Shown here piece after piece: positions 50,637-58,989 of a stretch of 64,000 bases of DNA. The stretch is taken from contig NZ_JQKB01000004.1 of assembly GCF_000745835.1 (NCBI RefSeq), positions 1 to 64,000 on the forward strand, written 5' to 3'. The notes under the pieces are model-generated. The model did not search any database. It was not told where the DNA came from and worked only from the letters and a program-made list of their open reading frames with translations. This stretch comes from Belnapia moabensis DSM 16746. Its GTDB lineage: Bacteria; Pseudomonadota; Alphaproteobacteria; Acetobacterales; Acetobacteraceae. A program made the position numbers and the translations under genes. Every line of letters starts with the position of its first letter. Position 1 is the stretch's first letter.

Positions 50637-51311
50637 TCAACCATCCTCCACCGCCGGCCGCCCGGTGACGAAGCGCCAATGATGCCAGAGCAGCCGCGCC
50701 GCCAGCGACCGCCAGGGCGCCCAGCCTTCGGCCAGGACGGCGAGCGCCTTCGGCCCTGGCCGCGCCGGCAGGCCAAGCAGATGCGCCGCGCTCGCCGCCA
50801 GCGCCAGGTCGCCAGAGGGGAAGATGTCCGGCCTCTGCTCGGCGAAGAGCAGATGGACCTCCGCCGTCCAAGGGCCGAGGCCCTTCACCGCGGCGATATG
50901 CGCGATCGCCTCCGCATTTCCCATGCCTGGCAGGGCGGTGAAGTCGAGCCGGCCGTCGAGGCAGGCCATGGCCAGCGAGCGGGCATGTGCCGCCTTGGGG
51001 CGGGAGAGGCCGGCAATGCCGCAGAGCGTCGCATCGTCCATAGCCAGCAGCCCGGCGGGATCAAGGGCGCTGGGCAGGGTGGAGAGGCGGCGCCAGATGG
51101 CGGATGCGGCCTGGTTGCTGATTTGCTGGCCGCAGATAGCGCGCAGCAAGCCTGGGAAGCCGGGTTGCCGCGTCCGCCAGGGGAGCGGCCCGGCCGCCGC
51201 CTCGATCGCACCGAGGCGCGGATCGGCGGCGGCCAGCGCCGCAAGCCCCTCCCTGGCCCAGGGGGGTGGGCGAGGGAAAGGCGGCGAGGATGGGGAGGAG
51301 GGAGAGGCCAT
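50637..51311 (-). CDS. DNA-3-methyladenine glycosylase II family (AlkA-like, HhH-GPD)
   Basis: The 224-aa glycosylase has the HhH-GPD hallmark from FPGLLRAICGQQISNQAASAIW through the helix-hairpin-helix VKGLGPWTAEVHLLF. The catalytic Asp follows in FPSGDLALAASAAHLLG. It excises alkylated purines in base-excision repair. The N-terminus (MASPSSPSSPPFPRPPPWAREG) is low-complexity and the true start may be slightly downstream. It is shorter than E. coli AlkA and lacks its N-terminal domain, as is common in bacterial Mag1-type enzymes. Confidence 0.85.
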   Translation of the reverse strand: MASPSSPSSPPFPRPPPWAREGLAALAAADPRLGAIEAAAGPLPWRTRQPGFPGLLRAICGQQISNQAASAIWRRLSTLPSALDPAGLLAMDDATLCGIAGLSRPKAAHARSLAMACLDGRLDFTALPGMGNAEAIAHIAAVKGLGPWTAEVHLLFAEQRPDIFPSGDLALAASAAHLLGLPARPGPKALAVLAEGWAPWRSLAARLLWHHWRFVTGRPAVEDG

Positions 51312-51509
51312 CCCCGCCGCCTATAGCCCATCGGCGACCGGGATGGGGAAGCGGCCGCCTTGGGTGCCCTGAAGCTGCGCCCCGGATGTCGCGGCCAGAA
51401 GGCCCCGGGCGTGCCGAATTGCAACGGCCTGCAACACCGGCGGCTTCGGCAACCTGGCGCAACAACATCCCGAGCGGAATGGCGCGGGGCGCGCTATGTT
51501 ACAATCACC

Positions 51510-52229
51510 ATGGAACCCCAGCCTCACATCCTGGTCGTCGATGACGACCGCGAGATTCGTGACCTCCTCTCGAAATTCCTCGAGCGCCAGGGCATGCGCG
51601 TCGCTGCCGCCCGGGACGCGAAGGAGGCGCGGCGGCTCTGGCCGCTCGGCCGCTACCACCTAGTGGTGCTCGACCTCATGCTGCCGGGCGAGAGCGGGCT
51701 CGACTTCGCCAAATGGCTCCGCAGCCAGGGCGATGTGCCGATCGTCATGCTGACCGCCATGGCCGACGAGACGGACCGCATCGTCGGCCTCGAGCTCGGC
51801 GCCGACGACTATCTCAGCAAACCCTTCAACCCGCGGGAGCTGCTGGCGCGGGTGCGGGCGGTGCTGCGCCGCGCCTCGGGCGAGGCGGGGGCGCCGAAGG
51901 AGCCGCCGGCCAAGGCCGTCCGCTTCGGCGGCTGGACGCTGGAGCCGGCGCGGCGCCGCCTGCTCAACCCCGACGGCGCCGAGGTGCCGCTGACGGGTGG
52001 CGAGTACGAGCTGCTGCAGGTGCTGGTGGAGCGGCCGAACCGCGTCCTCACCCGGGACATGCTGATGGATCTGCTGCGCGGCCGCCAGGCAGGACCCTTC
52101 GACCGGGCGATCGACGTCGCCGTCTCCCGGCTGCGGCGGAAGCTTGAGGATGACGGGCGCAACCCGAGCCTCATCAAGACGGTGCGCGGCGGCGGCTATG
52201 TGCTGGCGGCGACGGTGGAGCGCAGTTGA
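51510..52229 (+). CDS. OmpR-family response regulator
   Basis: A 239-aa protein. Receiver domain: acidic pocket VVDDDREIRDLL, phosphoacceptor D55 (VVLDLMLPGESGLD), MLTAMADETDRIVGLELGADDYLSKPFNPREL. C-terminal winged helix: VPLTGGEYELLQVLVERPNRVLTR, AIDVAVSRLRRKLEDDGRNP, IKTVRGGGYVLA. ATG 51510 starts the conserved core; the in-frame upstream region is not conserved-looking. It controls transcription in response to the membrane kinase encoded next (4-nt overlap). TATGTTACAAT just upstream is a possible -10 element, implying a very short leader. Confidence 0.9.
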   Translation: MEPQPHILVVDDDREIRDLLSKFLERQGMRVAAARDAKEARRLWPLGRYHLVVLDLMLPGESGLDFAKWLRSQGDVPIVMLTAMADETDRIVGLELGADDYLSKPFNPRELLARVRAVLRRASGEAGAPKEPPAKAVRFGGWTLEPARRRLLNPDGAEVPLTGGEYELLQVLVERPNRVLTRDMLMDLLRGRQAGPFDRAIDVAVSRLRRKLEDDGRNPSLIKTVRGGGYVLAATVERS

Positions 52230-53575
52230 AGTCCTGGCGCGTCTGGCCCCAGAGCCTCGCCGGGCGGACGGCGCTCGTCCTGCTGCTGGCGCTCACCGCT
52301 GTCCAGGCGGCGGGGTTGACCATCCATGCGCTCGACCGCGTGGATCTCCAGCGCTTCGCCCAGGCGCGGGAGATCTCGGCCCGCGCCATCAGCGCCTGGC
52401 GCACCGTCAACCTTGCGCCGGCCGACCGGCGCGCGCAGATGTTGGCCGAGCTGGAACTGCCGCAGGGCCTCGATGCTACGCTCGACGGGCGGCCGATCGC
52501 CCGGCTCGACCAGCCGCCGATCCCGCCGCCGATCGCGCGGATGCTGCGGCTGGACCTGCTCGGCAGCGGGCCACCGCGCTTCCGGCCGCGCGAGGTGTTG
52601 ACCTCTTGGGGCGAGCGGAGCCCGGTCTTCTTCGTCAGCCTGCGGCTGCCGAGCGGAGAGTGGCTGAACCTCCGCATCAGCCTGCCGCCACCGCGGCCCT
52701 GGCATTCGGAAACCTTCCTCATCGCCTTCTTCGCCATGACGCTGGCGGCCGGGCTGCTGATCAACTGGGCGGTGCGGCGGCTGACGCGGCCGGTGCGGCT
52801 CCTGGCCGAGGCGGCGGAGCGGCTGGGGCGCGACGTTAACGCCCCGCCCATGCCGGAGCGCGGGCCGACCGAGGTGGCCAAGGCGGCGCATGCCTTCAAC
52901 ACCATGGCAGAGCGCATCCGTCGCTTCGTCGGCGACCGGACGCAGATGTTGGCCGCCATCGGCCACGACCTGAGGACGCCGATCACCCGGCTGCGGCTAC
53001 GCGCCGAGTTCATGGATGACGACGAGCAGCGGCGGAAGATGCTAGCCGATCTCGACGAGATGGAGGCGATGGTGGCGGCGACGCTGGCCTTCGCCCGCGA
53101 CGATTCGGCAGGCGAGCCGACGGTCGCCCTCGACCTCGCCGCGCTCTGCCGCACCGTGCTGGACGAGGCGGCCGATGCGCGGCCCGACCTCGCCGATGCG
53201 ATCGGCTACAAGGGGCCGGAGCGGCTGGTGGTGCAGGCGCGGCCGGTGGCGCTGAAACGGGCGCTCGCCAACCTGGTCGGCAATGCGCTGCTTTATGGCG
53301 GCGCAGCCCGGCTGGTGCTGACGGCGCCCGAGGCACCGGGCGGCGAGCCGGTGCGGCTGGCGGTGGAGGATGAGGGGCCAGGTATCCCGGTCGATCAGCT
53401 TGAGGCGGTGTTCCAGCCCTTCCGCCGGCTGGAGGCGAGCCGGAACCGGGAGACGGGCGGGACGGGGCTCGGCCTGCCGATCGCGCGGAACATCTTCCGG
53501 GCGCATGGCGGCGATGTCGTGCTGCGCAACCGGGAGGCGGGCGGGTTGGTGGCGCTGGCGACGCTGCCGGGGTGA
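52226..53575 (+). CDS. EnvZ-type sensor histidine kinase
   Basis: The 449-aa inner-membrane kinase has TM1 at about residues 13-33, a periplasmic domain of about 120 aa, and TM2 at about 160-180 (ETFLIAFFAMTLAAGLLINWA). A HAMP linker follows, then the HisKA H-box AAIGHDLRTPITRLRLRAEF, N-box LANLVGNALLYGG, and the G-boxes DEGPGIP and GGTGLGLPIARNIF. It starts at TTG 52226, overlapping the regulator stop. The H-box and arrangement match OmpR/EnvZ-like pairs, so osmotic or envelope sensing is possible, but the signal is unknown. Confidence 0.9.
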   Translation: MKSWRVWPQSLAGRTALVLLLALTAVQAAGLTIHALDRVDLQRFAQAREISARAISAWRTVNLAPADRRAQMLAELELPQGLDATLDGRPIARLDQPPIPPPIARMLRLDLLGSGPPRFRPREVLTSWGERSPVFFVSLRLPSGEWLNLRISLPPPRPWHSETFLIAFFAMTLAAGLLINWAVRRLTRPVRLLAEAAERLGRDVNAPPMPERGPTEVAKAAHAFNTMAERIRRFVGDRTQMLAAIGHDLRTPITRLRLRAEFMDDDEQRRKMLADLDEMEAMVAATLAFARDDSAGEPTVALDLAALCRTVLDEAADARPDLADAIGYKGPERLVVQARPVALKRALANLVGNALLYGGAARLVLTAPEAPGGEPVRLAVEDEGPGIPVDQLEAVFQPFRRLEASRNRETGGTGLGLPIARNIFRAHGGDVVLRNREAGGLVALATLPG

Positions 53576-53581
53576 GGGCGG

Positions 53582-53601
53582 TTCGGCAGGTTTCGGACAA
53601 A
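53582..53601 (+). repeat. 20-bp direct repeat, copy 1
   Basis: TTCGGCAGGTTTCGGACAAA, 7 nt after the kinase stop. It matches copy 2 at 18 of 20 positions (both differences C/T). The pair lies between the kinase and the XRE regulator. Confidence 0.7.
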
Positions 53602-53669
53602 TCCGGATCCGGTGGGGCAGGTGCTGAACCATCCGTTGCCAATCAATGGGTCGGCGCCCGATGACATGG

Positions 53670-53689
53670 TTTGGCAGGTTTTGGACAAA
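53670..53689 (+). repeat. 20-bp direct repeat, copy 2
   Basis: TTTGGCAGGTTTTGGACAAA, 88 nt from copy 1 and about 40 nt upstream of a promoter-like sequence for the XRE gene. A related degenerate stretch (GGGGCAGGTGCTGAACC) lies between the copies. Confidence 0.7.
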
Positions 53690-53730
53690 CTGCCCCGGTG
53701 GGCGGACGCGAGCGTACGGGGCGGATGGAG

Positions 53731-53762
53731 TTGTCAAAGAGCAAGGAATTTGATCCTATATG
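53731..53762 (+). promoter_or_regulatory. Probable promoter of the XRE regulator
   Basis: TTGTCA (53731-53736) followed at 17-20 nt by TCCTATATG, in an AT-rich patch 62 nt upstream of the ATG at 53824. The -35 matches TTGACA at 5 of 6 positions; the -10 (CTATAT or TATATG) needs a slightly long spacer. Confidence 0.4.
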
Positions 53763-53823
53763 ACCCGGTGCGGAAAAGCGAGGATGGCGGGAAACCGGCG
53801 GCCCGCCCGCGCGTCGGCTGCGC

Positions 53824-54255
53824 ATGGAGGATGATGCCGCGCCGCCCATGGTGGAGCTGATCGAGGGGCGCCTCGAACGGCTCGGCCTGACCCCGGAGGA
53901 GGCGAGCCGAGCCGCTGGCCTGCCGCCCGATTTCCTCGACCGGCTGCGCGAGGGGCGCGTGCCGGTGCCGCGCGGCGAGCGGCTGCGGCGGCTGGCCGAG
54001 GCACTCTCCACCTCCGTCTCCTATCTCGTTGGGCTCGACCCGGACGTGCCCCCGCCGGCGGAGTGGCTGGAGGAGGAGCAGGGCTCGCTAGGCCTGCTCG
54101 CCGGCGACGAGGAGGGACTGTTGCGGGCCTACCGGAAGCTGGAATTCAGCGCCAAGGCGGCGGTACTGCTGGTGGTGCGGCGGATGGCCGGGCCCGAGGA
54201 GGCGCCGGATGCGGTGCCGGCGAAGCAGGTCCGGCCCAGCCGAAGCCGTTCATGA
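53824..54255 (+). CDS. XRE-family helix-turn-helix regulator
   Basis: A 143-aa cytoplasmic protein. Residues about 10-68 form an XRE/Cro-CI HTH (RLGLTPEEASRAAGLPPDFL as helices 2-3, then RLAEALSTSVSYLVGLD). The remaining half contains a helical segment (LLRAYRKLEFSAKAAVLLVV) similar to the C-termini of short phage-type repressors and may mediate dimerisation. The target is unknown; the two 20-bp repeats upstream are candidates for autoregulation. It is convergent with the Bug receptor gene. Confidence 0.78.
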   Translation: MEDDAAPPMVELIEGRLERLGLTPEEASRAAGLPPDFLDRLREGRVPVPRGERLRRLAEALSTSVSYLVGLDPDVPPPAEWLEEEQGSLGLLAGDEEGLLRAYRKLEFSAKAAVLLVVRRMAGPEEAPDAVPAKQVRPSRSRS

Positions 54256-54273
54256 TGCGCGGGGGCTGTCCTT

Positions 54274-55242
54274 CTATTCGATGCGGATTCCGGCCTGGCG
54301 GATGAGGGCGCCATAGCGCTCGGCATCGCGGTTCAGCAGGGCGGCGGCTTCGGCGCTGGTGCCGCCGCCGGGGATGAAGCCGGCCTCGCGGATGCGCGGC
54401 CGCAGCACCGGGTCGGCGAGGGCAGTGCCGAGGGCGGCGGCCCAGCGGTCGCGGATCGGCACCGGCAGCCCGGCGGGGCCCATCAGCATGTACCAGACAT
54501 TGGCGTCGAAGCCGGGGAAGCCGCTCTCGGCGACGGTCGGCAGATCGGGCAGCCAGTCGATGCGCTCGGGCATGGTCGTGGCCAGCGCCCGGACCCGCTC
54601 GCCGCGGATATGCGGCAGGTAGGTCGGGAAGGTATCGATGGCGAGGTCGATGCGCCCGGCGAGGATCTCGTTCACGGCTTGGCCGGTGCCGCGGAAGGGA
54701 ACATGCGTCATCCGGATGCCGGCCGCCATGGAGAGCAACTCGGCCGCGAGGTGCTGCTGGGTGGCGACGCCGGAAGAGGAGTAGTTCAGCCCGCCGGGAT
54801 TCTCGCGGGCACGGGCGATGAAACCGGCTAGGTCGCGGGCGGGCGAGGCGAGCGGCACCACGGCGACCAGCGGGACGGTGGCGGCGAGGGCGATGGCCGT
54901 CTGATCGCGGTGGATGTCAAAGGGCGGCGGCGTCATCTGGGGCGGGACGACGGCGGAGGCGCTGACGGTGCTCATCAGCACGGTATGGCCGTCCGGCGCG
55001 GCGCGGCTGTTGACCTGGGCGGCAATGGTGCCGCTGGCGCCCGGGCGGTTCTCCACGGCGATGGGGACGCCAAGGGACTGTTGAAGGGCGGGGGCGACGA
55101 GACGGGCGATGATGTCCGTGCCGCCGCCGGGGGCGAAGCCGACCAGCAAGGTGACGGGGCGGCTCGGCTGCCAGTCGGACTGAGCACGGGCGAGGGCGGG
55201 CAGGACGAGGGGAGCGGCCAGCAGACTGCGGCGGCTGGGCAT
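54274..55242 (-). CDS. Tripartite tricarboxylate transporter (TctC/Bug) solute-binding protein
   Basis: The 322-aa periplasmic protein has signal MPSRRSLLAAPLVLPALARAQ. The Bug-family start is WQPSRPVTLLVGFAPGGGTDIIARL, then AVENRPGASGTIAA, GGLNYSSSGVATQQHLAAEL and PFRGTGQAVNEILAGRIDL. It should bind a carboxylate. No TctA/TctB membrane genes are adjacent, making it an orphan receptor as is common in Burkholderiales and Acetobacteraceae. The nearby TarD-like dehydratase suggests a hydroxy-dicarboxylate such as tartrate (inference only). Confidence 0.88.
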   Translation of the reverse strand: MPSRRSLLAAPLVLPALARAQSDWQPSRPVTLLVGFAPGGGTDIIARLVAPALQQSLGVPIAVENRPGASGTIAAQVNSRAAPDGHTVLMSTVSASAVVPPQMTPPPFDIHRDQTAIALAATVPLVAVVPLASPARDLAGFIARARENPGGLNYSSSGVATQQHLAAELLSMAAGIRMTHVPFRGTGQAVNEILAGRIDLAIDTFPTYLPHIRGERVRALATTMPERIDWLPDLPTVAESGFPGFDANVWYMLMGPAGLPVPIRDRWAAALGTALADPVLRPRIREAGFIPGGGTSAEAAALLNRDAERYGALIRQAGIRIE

Positions 55243-55303
55243 GGCGGTTTCCTCCGGGCTTTTGCCGATGGATACCGCAGCCGGTGGAAGCTGGATATGG
55301 CAA

Positions 55304-55331
55304 GGGCCGGCCCCCTCGCGGAGGCCGGCCC
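55304..55331 (-). terminator. Hairpin terminator of the Gly/Pro-rich gene
   Basis: GGGCCGGCC, loop CCCTCGCGGA, GGCCGGCCC: a perfect 9-bp stem starting 25 nt past the minus-strand stop at 55357. The following minus-strand sequence begins TTGCC, so the T-tract is minimal. Confidence 0.5.
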
Positions 55332-55356
55332 CTGTGCCGTCAGGCGAGGCGGGCGA

Positions 55357-55707
55357 TCAGCCGCCGCCGCCGCTCTGCGGGTTGTTGCTGGTGCCGCCGC
55401 CGCCTGGGCCGGAGCCGGGACGGATGGCGCCGCCCGGGGTCAGCGGGCTGCCGCCGGTGCCGGCGCCGAGGCCGGGCGGGTTGGCCATGCCCGGAGGCGG
55501 CGCGCCGCGGCCGCTCGGCATGACGCCGCGATCGGCATTGCCGGGCGCGCCGGTGCCGGCGGTGACGCCGCCGCCGGGCTGCGGCAGGGTGCCGGGGGCA
55601 TTCGGCACGGCATTCGGACTGGTGGTGCTGGTCTGGGCCTGGGCGTCGACCATGCCGACCGTGGCCAGGCCGGCCAGGGCGGCGGTGATGATGGCGATGC
55701 GTCGCAT
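55357..55707 (-). CDS. Small exported Gly/Pro-rich low-complexity protein
   Basis: The 116-aa product has a signal peptide (MRRIAIITAALAGLATVGMVDAQA). The mature sequence of about 92 aa is made almost entirely of Gly, Pro, Ala, Ser, Thr and Asn (QPGGGVTAGTGAPGN, PPPGMANPPGLGAGTGG), ending NNPQSGGGG. It is likely disordered in the periplasm or envelope; no known domain. The start at 55707 is preferred because AAGAAGGGAAAG precedes it; a 15-codon longer reading lacks a site. It is flanked downstream by a good hairpin, supporting a single-gene transcript. Confidence 0.62.
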   Translation of the reverse strand: MRRIAIITAALAGLATVGMVDAQAQTSTTSPNAVPNAPGTLPQPGGGVTAGTGAPGNADRGVMPSGRGAPPPGMANPPGLGAGTGGSPLTPGGAIRPGSGPGGGGTSNNPQSGGGG

Positions 55708-55794
55708 GGGGCTTTCCCTTCTTGTGACGTGTGTGTCACGGAGAGAGCGCAACTGCGGCGTCTCGGTTCATTTCACGGTGACGATATACGAAGC

Positions 55795-56571
55795 TTAGGT
55801 TCCGCTCCAGGCGGCGGGACGCCGTGCGAGGAAGCTTTCGACGCCCTCGTGGAAGTCGCGGCTGGTGAAGCACATCGTCACCAGATCGTCGCCATCGACC
55901 TGGCGGGCGGCAAGGCGAAGGCGGCGCATCGCCTCCTTGGTGGCGCGCAGCGTCAGCGGGGCATGACCGGCGATGGTGCGGGCGAGGGCCTCGGCGCGGG
56001 ACTGGAGCGCGGCGTGATCGGGGAGGACCTCGGAGACGAGGCCGATCGCGCGCGCCTCCTCCGCCTCGACCAGGCGGGCGGTGTAGATGAGGTCGAGCAC
56101 GCGGGCCGGGCCGATCAGCGCGGCAAGGCGGCCGTAATTCGCCATCGACAGGCAATTGCCGAGCGTCTTGGCGATGGGGAAGCCGATGCGGGCACTGGCG
56201 GCCGCAATGCGGAGGTCGCAGACCGCGGCGATGGCGGCGCCGCCTCCGGTCGCGGCGCCGGCGATGGCGGCGATGGTGGGCTTCGGGCATTCCTCCAGGG
56301 CGACGAGGACGCGGTCGATGCGCTCCTCGTAGGCGAGGGCGTCCTCGGGCGTCCGGAACTCCTTGAACTGGGAGATGTCGGTGCCGGCGGCGAAGGCCTT
56401 CTCGCCGGCGCCGGTGATGACGATGGCCTTGAGGTCGGCATCGTCGGAGGCGCCGAGGGCGATCTCGCGCAGCCGCTCGTACATCGGGAAGGTCAGGGCG
56501 TTGCGGGCCTGCGGGCGGTTCAGCGTAACGAAGCCGATGCCGTCGCGGCGCTCGTAGAGCAGTTCATCCAT
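55795..56571 (-). CDS. Enoyl-CoA hydratase/isomerase family protein
   Basis: The 258-aa crotonase-fold protein has VTLNRPQARNALTFPMYE, the oxyanion-hole turns KAFAAGTDISQF and IAGAATGGGAAIAAVCDLRIA, and VEAEEARAIGLVSEV. The segment usually holding a hydratase Glu and GGT is GNCLSMANYGRLAALIG, so classical hydratase activity is uncertain and another crotonase reaction is possible. Start ATG 56571 (MDELLYERRDGIGF) is typical; the longer reading is not. It is divergent from the CoA-transferase gene with a 59-nt gap, suggesting joint regulation. Confidence 0.82.
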   Translation of the reverse strand: MDELLYERRDGIGFVTLNRPQARNALTFPMYERLREIALGASDDADLKAIVITGAGEKAFAAGTDISQFKEFRTPEDALAYEERIDRVLVALEECPKPTIAAIAGAATGGGAAIAAVCDLRIAAASARIGFPIAKTLGNCLSMANYGRLAALIGPARVLDLIYTARLVEAEEARAIGLVSEVLPDHAALQSRAEALARTIAGHAPLTLRATKEAMRRLRLAARQVDGDDLVTMCFTSRDFHEGVESFLARRPAAWSGT

Positions 56572-56630
56572 GGACTTGCCTCCCCGGGGGTTCGGGGCAA
56601 GGCTAGCCGCATCAGGAGGAGCCTCCAACC

Positions 56631-57803
56631 ATGCTGCCGCTTGCGCGCTTCACCGTGCTCGACCTCACCCGCGTCCGTTCCGGCCCCACCTGCGTGCGCC
56701 AGCTGGCCGACTGGGGGGCGAATGTCATCAAGATCGAGGCGCCGGACGAGATCGACACCGGCAAGGGTATGGGCGGGGAGCGGCATGGGCCGGACTTCCA
56801 GCATGTCCATCGCAACAAGCGCGGCGTCACGATCAACCTGAAAAATCCGGACGGGCTGGCGCTGTTCAAGCGGATGGTCGGGAAGGCGGATGTCGTCGTC
56901 GAGAATTACCGGCCGGATGTGAAGGACCGGCTCGGCATCGGGTACGAGGCGCTGGCGGCGGTCAATCCGCGCATCGTGCTGGGCTCCATCAGCGGCTTCG
57001 GGCAGACCGGGCCTTATGCGCGGCGGCCGGGCTTCGACCAGATCGCGCAGGGCATGGGCGGGCTGATGAGCGTAACCGGCCTGCCGGGACAGGGGCCGGT
57101 GCGCGTCGGCATCCCCGTGGCCGACCTGACGGCGGGGCTCTACACGGCGATCGGCATCCTGGTGGCGCTGCTGGAGCGGGAGCAAACAGGCCGTGGGCGC
57201 TGGGTGCATACCAGCCTGCTCGAGGCCATGGTCGCCATGATGGACTTCCAGGCGACGCGCTGGACGATGAAGCAGGAGGTGCCGCAGCAGGCCGGCAACG
57301 ACCATCCGACGACGGTGCCTACGGGGCTGTTCCATACCAAGGACGGCATGATCAACCTGGCCGGGGGCGGGCAGGAGATGTGGCGGCGGATCGTCGAGAC
57401 GCTCGGCATCGAAGAGGAGGCGAAGGACCCGGATTTCGCCACCGACAAGTCGCGGGCGGCCAACCGCGCGAAGACGAATGCGCTGCTGCAGAAGCCGTTG
57501 CTGGAGGACACCAGCGCGAACTGGATCGAGCGGCTGAACAGAGCGGGCGTGCCGAGCGGGCCGGTCTATGCGATGGATCAGGTCTTCGCGGATCCGCAGG
57601 TGAAGCATCTCGGCATCGAATGGGCGGTGCAGCACCCAACGCTCGGTGAACTCAAGCTGGTCCGGGCGCCGATGAATCTCGACGGCGTGGAACCGCCGCG
57701 CCAGCCGACGCCGGAACGGGGCGAGCATACGGCCGAGGTGCTGGCCGAGTTCGGCATCGGCGAGGCGGAGCTTGCGTCGCTGCGCGGGAAGGGCGCGGTC
57801 TGA
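56631..57803 (+). CDS. CaiB/BaiF family (type III) CoA-transferase
   Basis: The 390-aa product is typical in length and sequence: FTVLDLTRVRSGPTCVRQLADWGANVIKIEAP, HRNKRGVTINLKNPDGLALF, DVVVENYRPDVKDRLGIGY, SGFGQTGPYARRPGFDQIAQ. The catalytic Asp is in VADLTAGLYTAIGILVAL. It moves CoA between acyl-CoA and a carboxylic acid. CAGGAGGAG lies 6 nt before ATG 56631. It overlaps the tartrate dehydratase-like gene by one base, suggesting joint function in organic-acid catabolism. Confidence 0.88.
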   Translation: MLPLARFTVLDLTRVRSGPTCVRQLADWGANVIKIEAPDEIDTGKGMGGERHGPDFQHVHRNKRGVTINLKNPDGLALFKRMVGKADVVVENYRPDVKDRLGIGYEALAAVNPRIVLGSISGFGQTGPYARRPGFDQIAQGMGGLMSVTGLPGQGPVRVGIPVADLTAGLYTAIGILVALLEREQTGRGRWVHTSLLEAMVAMMDFQATRWTMKQEVPQQAGNDHPTTVPTGLFHTKDGMINLAGGGQEMWRRIVETLGIEEEAKDPDFATDKSRAANRAKTNALLQKPLLEDTSANWIERLNRAGVPSGPVYAMDQVFADPQVKHLGIEWAVQHPTLGELKLVRAPMNLDGVEPPRQPTPERGEHTAEVLAEFGIGEAELASLRGKGAV

Positions 57804-58981
57804 TGCGCATCGCCTCCGTCCGCGAGACTGTGGCGCCGATCAGCAGCGCCATCGCCAATGCCTATATCGACTTCTCCAAGATGACGGCCTCCGTGGTCGC
57901 CGTCACGGTGGAGGATGGCAACGGCCGCAGCGCCACCGGCTACGGCTTCAACAGCAACGGGCGCTATGCCCAGCAGGGGCTGCTGCGGGAGCGCTTCATC
58001 CCCCGCCTGCTGGAGGCGCCGGAGGCGACGCTGATCCATGCCGATGGCGGGCTGGAACCGGCGGGCGCCTGGGCGGCGATGATGCGGAACGAGAAGCCGG
58101 GCGGGCATGGCGACCGCAGCGTCGCGGTCGGCACGCTCGACATGGCGCTGTGGGATGCCGCCGCCAAGCTGCGCGGCGTGCCGCTCTGGCGGCTGCTGGC
58201 GGACCGCTATCGCGGCGGCGAGGCGGATGAGAGCGCCTGGATCTACGCGGCCGGCGGCTACTACTACCCGGGCAAGGGCGAGGCGGCGCTGGTCGAGGAG
58301 ATGCAACGCTATCTCGATCTCGGCTACAGCGTGGTGAAGATGAAGATCGGCGGCGCGCCGGGGACGCCGCTGCGGGATGCGCTGAAGGAGGATATAGGCC
58401 GCATCGAGGCGGTGCTGAAGCTGCTCGGCGGCGATGGCTCGCGGCTCTGCGTCGACGTCAACGGGCGCTTCGGCCTGCATGCGGCGCTGGCCTATGGCGC
58501 GGCGCTCGAGCCCTATCGGTTGCGTTGGTACGAGGAGCCGCTCGACCCGCTGGACTACGCGACGCATGCGACGCTGGCCGAGCATTACCGCGGCCCGATC
58601 GCTACCGGCGAGAACCTGTTCTCGATGCAGGATGCGCGGAATCTCATCCGCCATGGCGGCCTCCGCCCCGACCGCGACGTGCTGCAATTCGACCCGGTGC
58701 TGTCCTACGGGCTGGTCGAGTATCTGCGGACGCTGGCGATGCTGCAGGAGCACGGCTGGTCGGCGCGGCGCTGCGTGCCGCATGGCGGGCACCAATTCGC
58801 GCTGAACATCGCCATCGGCCTCGGGCTCGGGGGCAATGAGAGCTATCCGGAGGTCTTCGCGCCCTTTGGCGGCTTCGCGGACAGCACGCCGGTCAAGGAC
58901 AGCCGCATCCGCATGCCGGAGGTGCCGGGAATCGGCTTCGAGGCGAAGGCGGCGTTGTGGGAGGTGATGCGGGGGCTTTGA
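57803..58981 (+). CDS. tarD: D(-)-tartrate dehydratase-like enolase-superfamily enzyme
   Basis: A 392-aa mandelate-racemase-subgroup protein. The N-terminal block PISSAIANAYIDFSKMTASV, GYGFNSNGRY, MMRNEKPGGHGDRSVAVGT and AAGGYYYPGKGE follow my recollection of Bradyrhizobium TarD closely. Catalytic and metal residues are visible: KxK in VVKMKIGGAP, Asp in VDVNGRFG, Glu in WYEEPLDPLDY, Glu in ATGENLFS and His in CVPHGGHQFAL. It would dehydrate D-tartrate to oxaloacetate with Mg2+. It starts at ATG 57803 overlapping the upstream stop; its own stop lies in a terminator loop. Confidence 0.82.
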   Translation: MRIASVRETVAPISSAIANAYIDFSKMTASVVAVTVEDGNGRSATGYGFNSNGRYAQQGLLRERFIPRLLEAPEATLIHADGGLEPAGAWAAMMRNEKPGGHGDRSVAVGTLDMALWDAAAKLRGVPLWRLLADRYRGGEADESAWIYAAGGYYYPGKGEAALVEEMQRYLDLGYSVVKMKIGGAPGTPLRDALKEDIGRIEAVLKLLGGDGSRLCVDVNGRFGLHAALAYGAALEPYRLRWYEEPLDPLDYATHATLAEHYRGPIATGENLFSMQDARNLIRHGGLRPDRDVLQFDPVLSYGLVEYLRTLAMLQEHGWSARRCVPHGGHQFALNIAIGLGLGGNESYPEVFAPFGGFADSTPVKDSRIRMPEVPGIGFEAKAALWEVMRGL

Positions 58982-58989
58982 GCCCCCGC
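58969..58989. terminator. Bidirectional hairpin spanning two convergent stop codons
   Basis: GCGGGGGCT, loop TTG, AGCCCCCGC: a perfect 9-bp stem. The TGA of tarD (58979-58981) lies at the loop and 3' arm, and the 3' arm ends at the first base of the WD40 gene's stop codon. No T-tracts. Confidence 0.5.
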
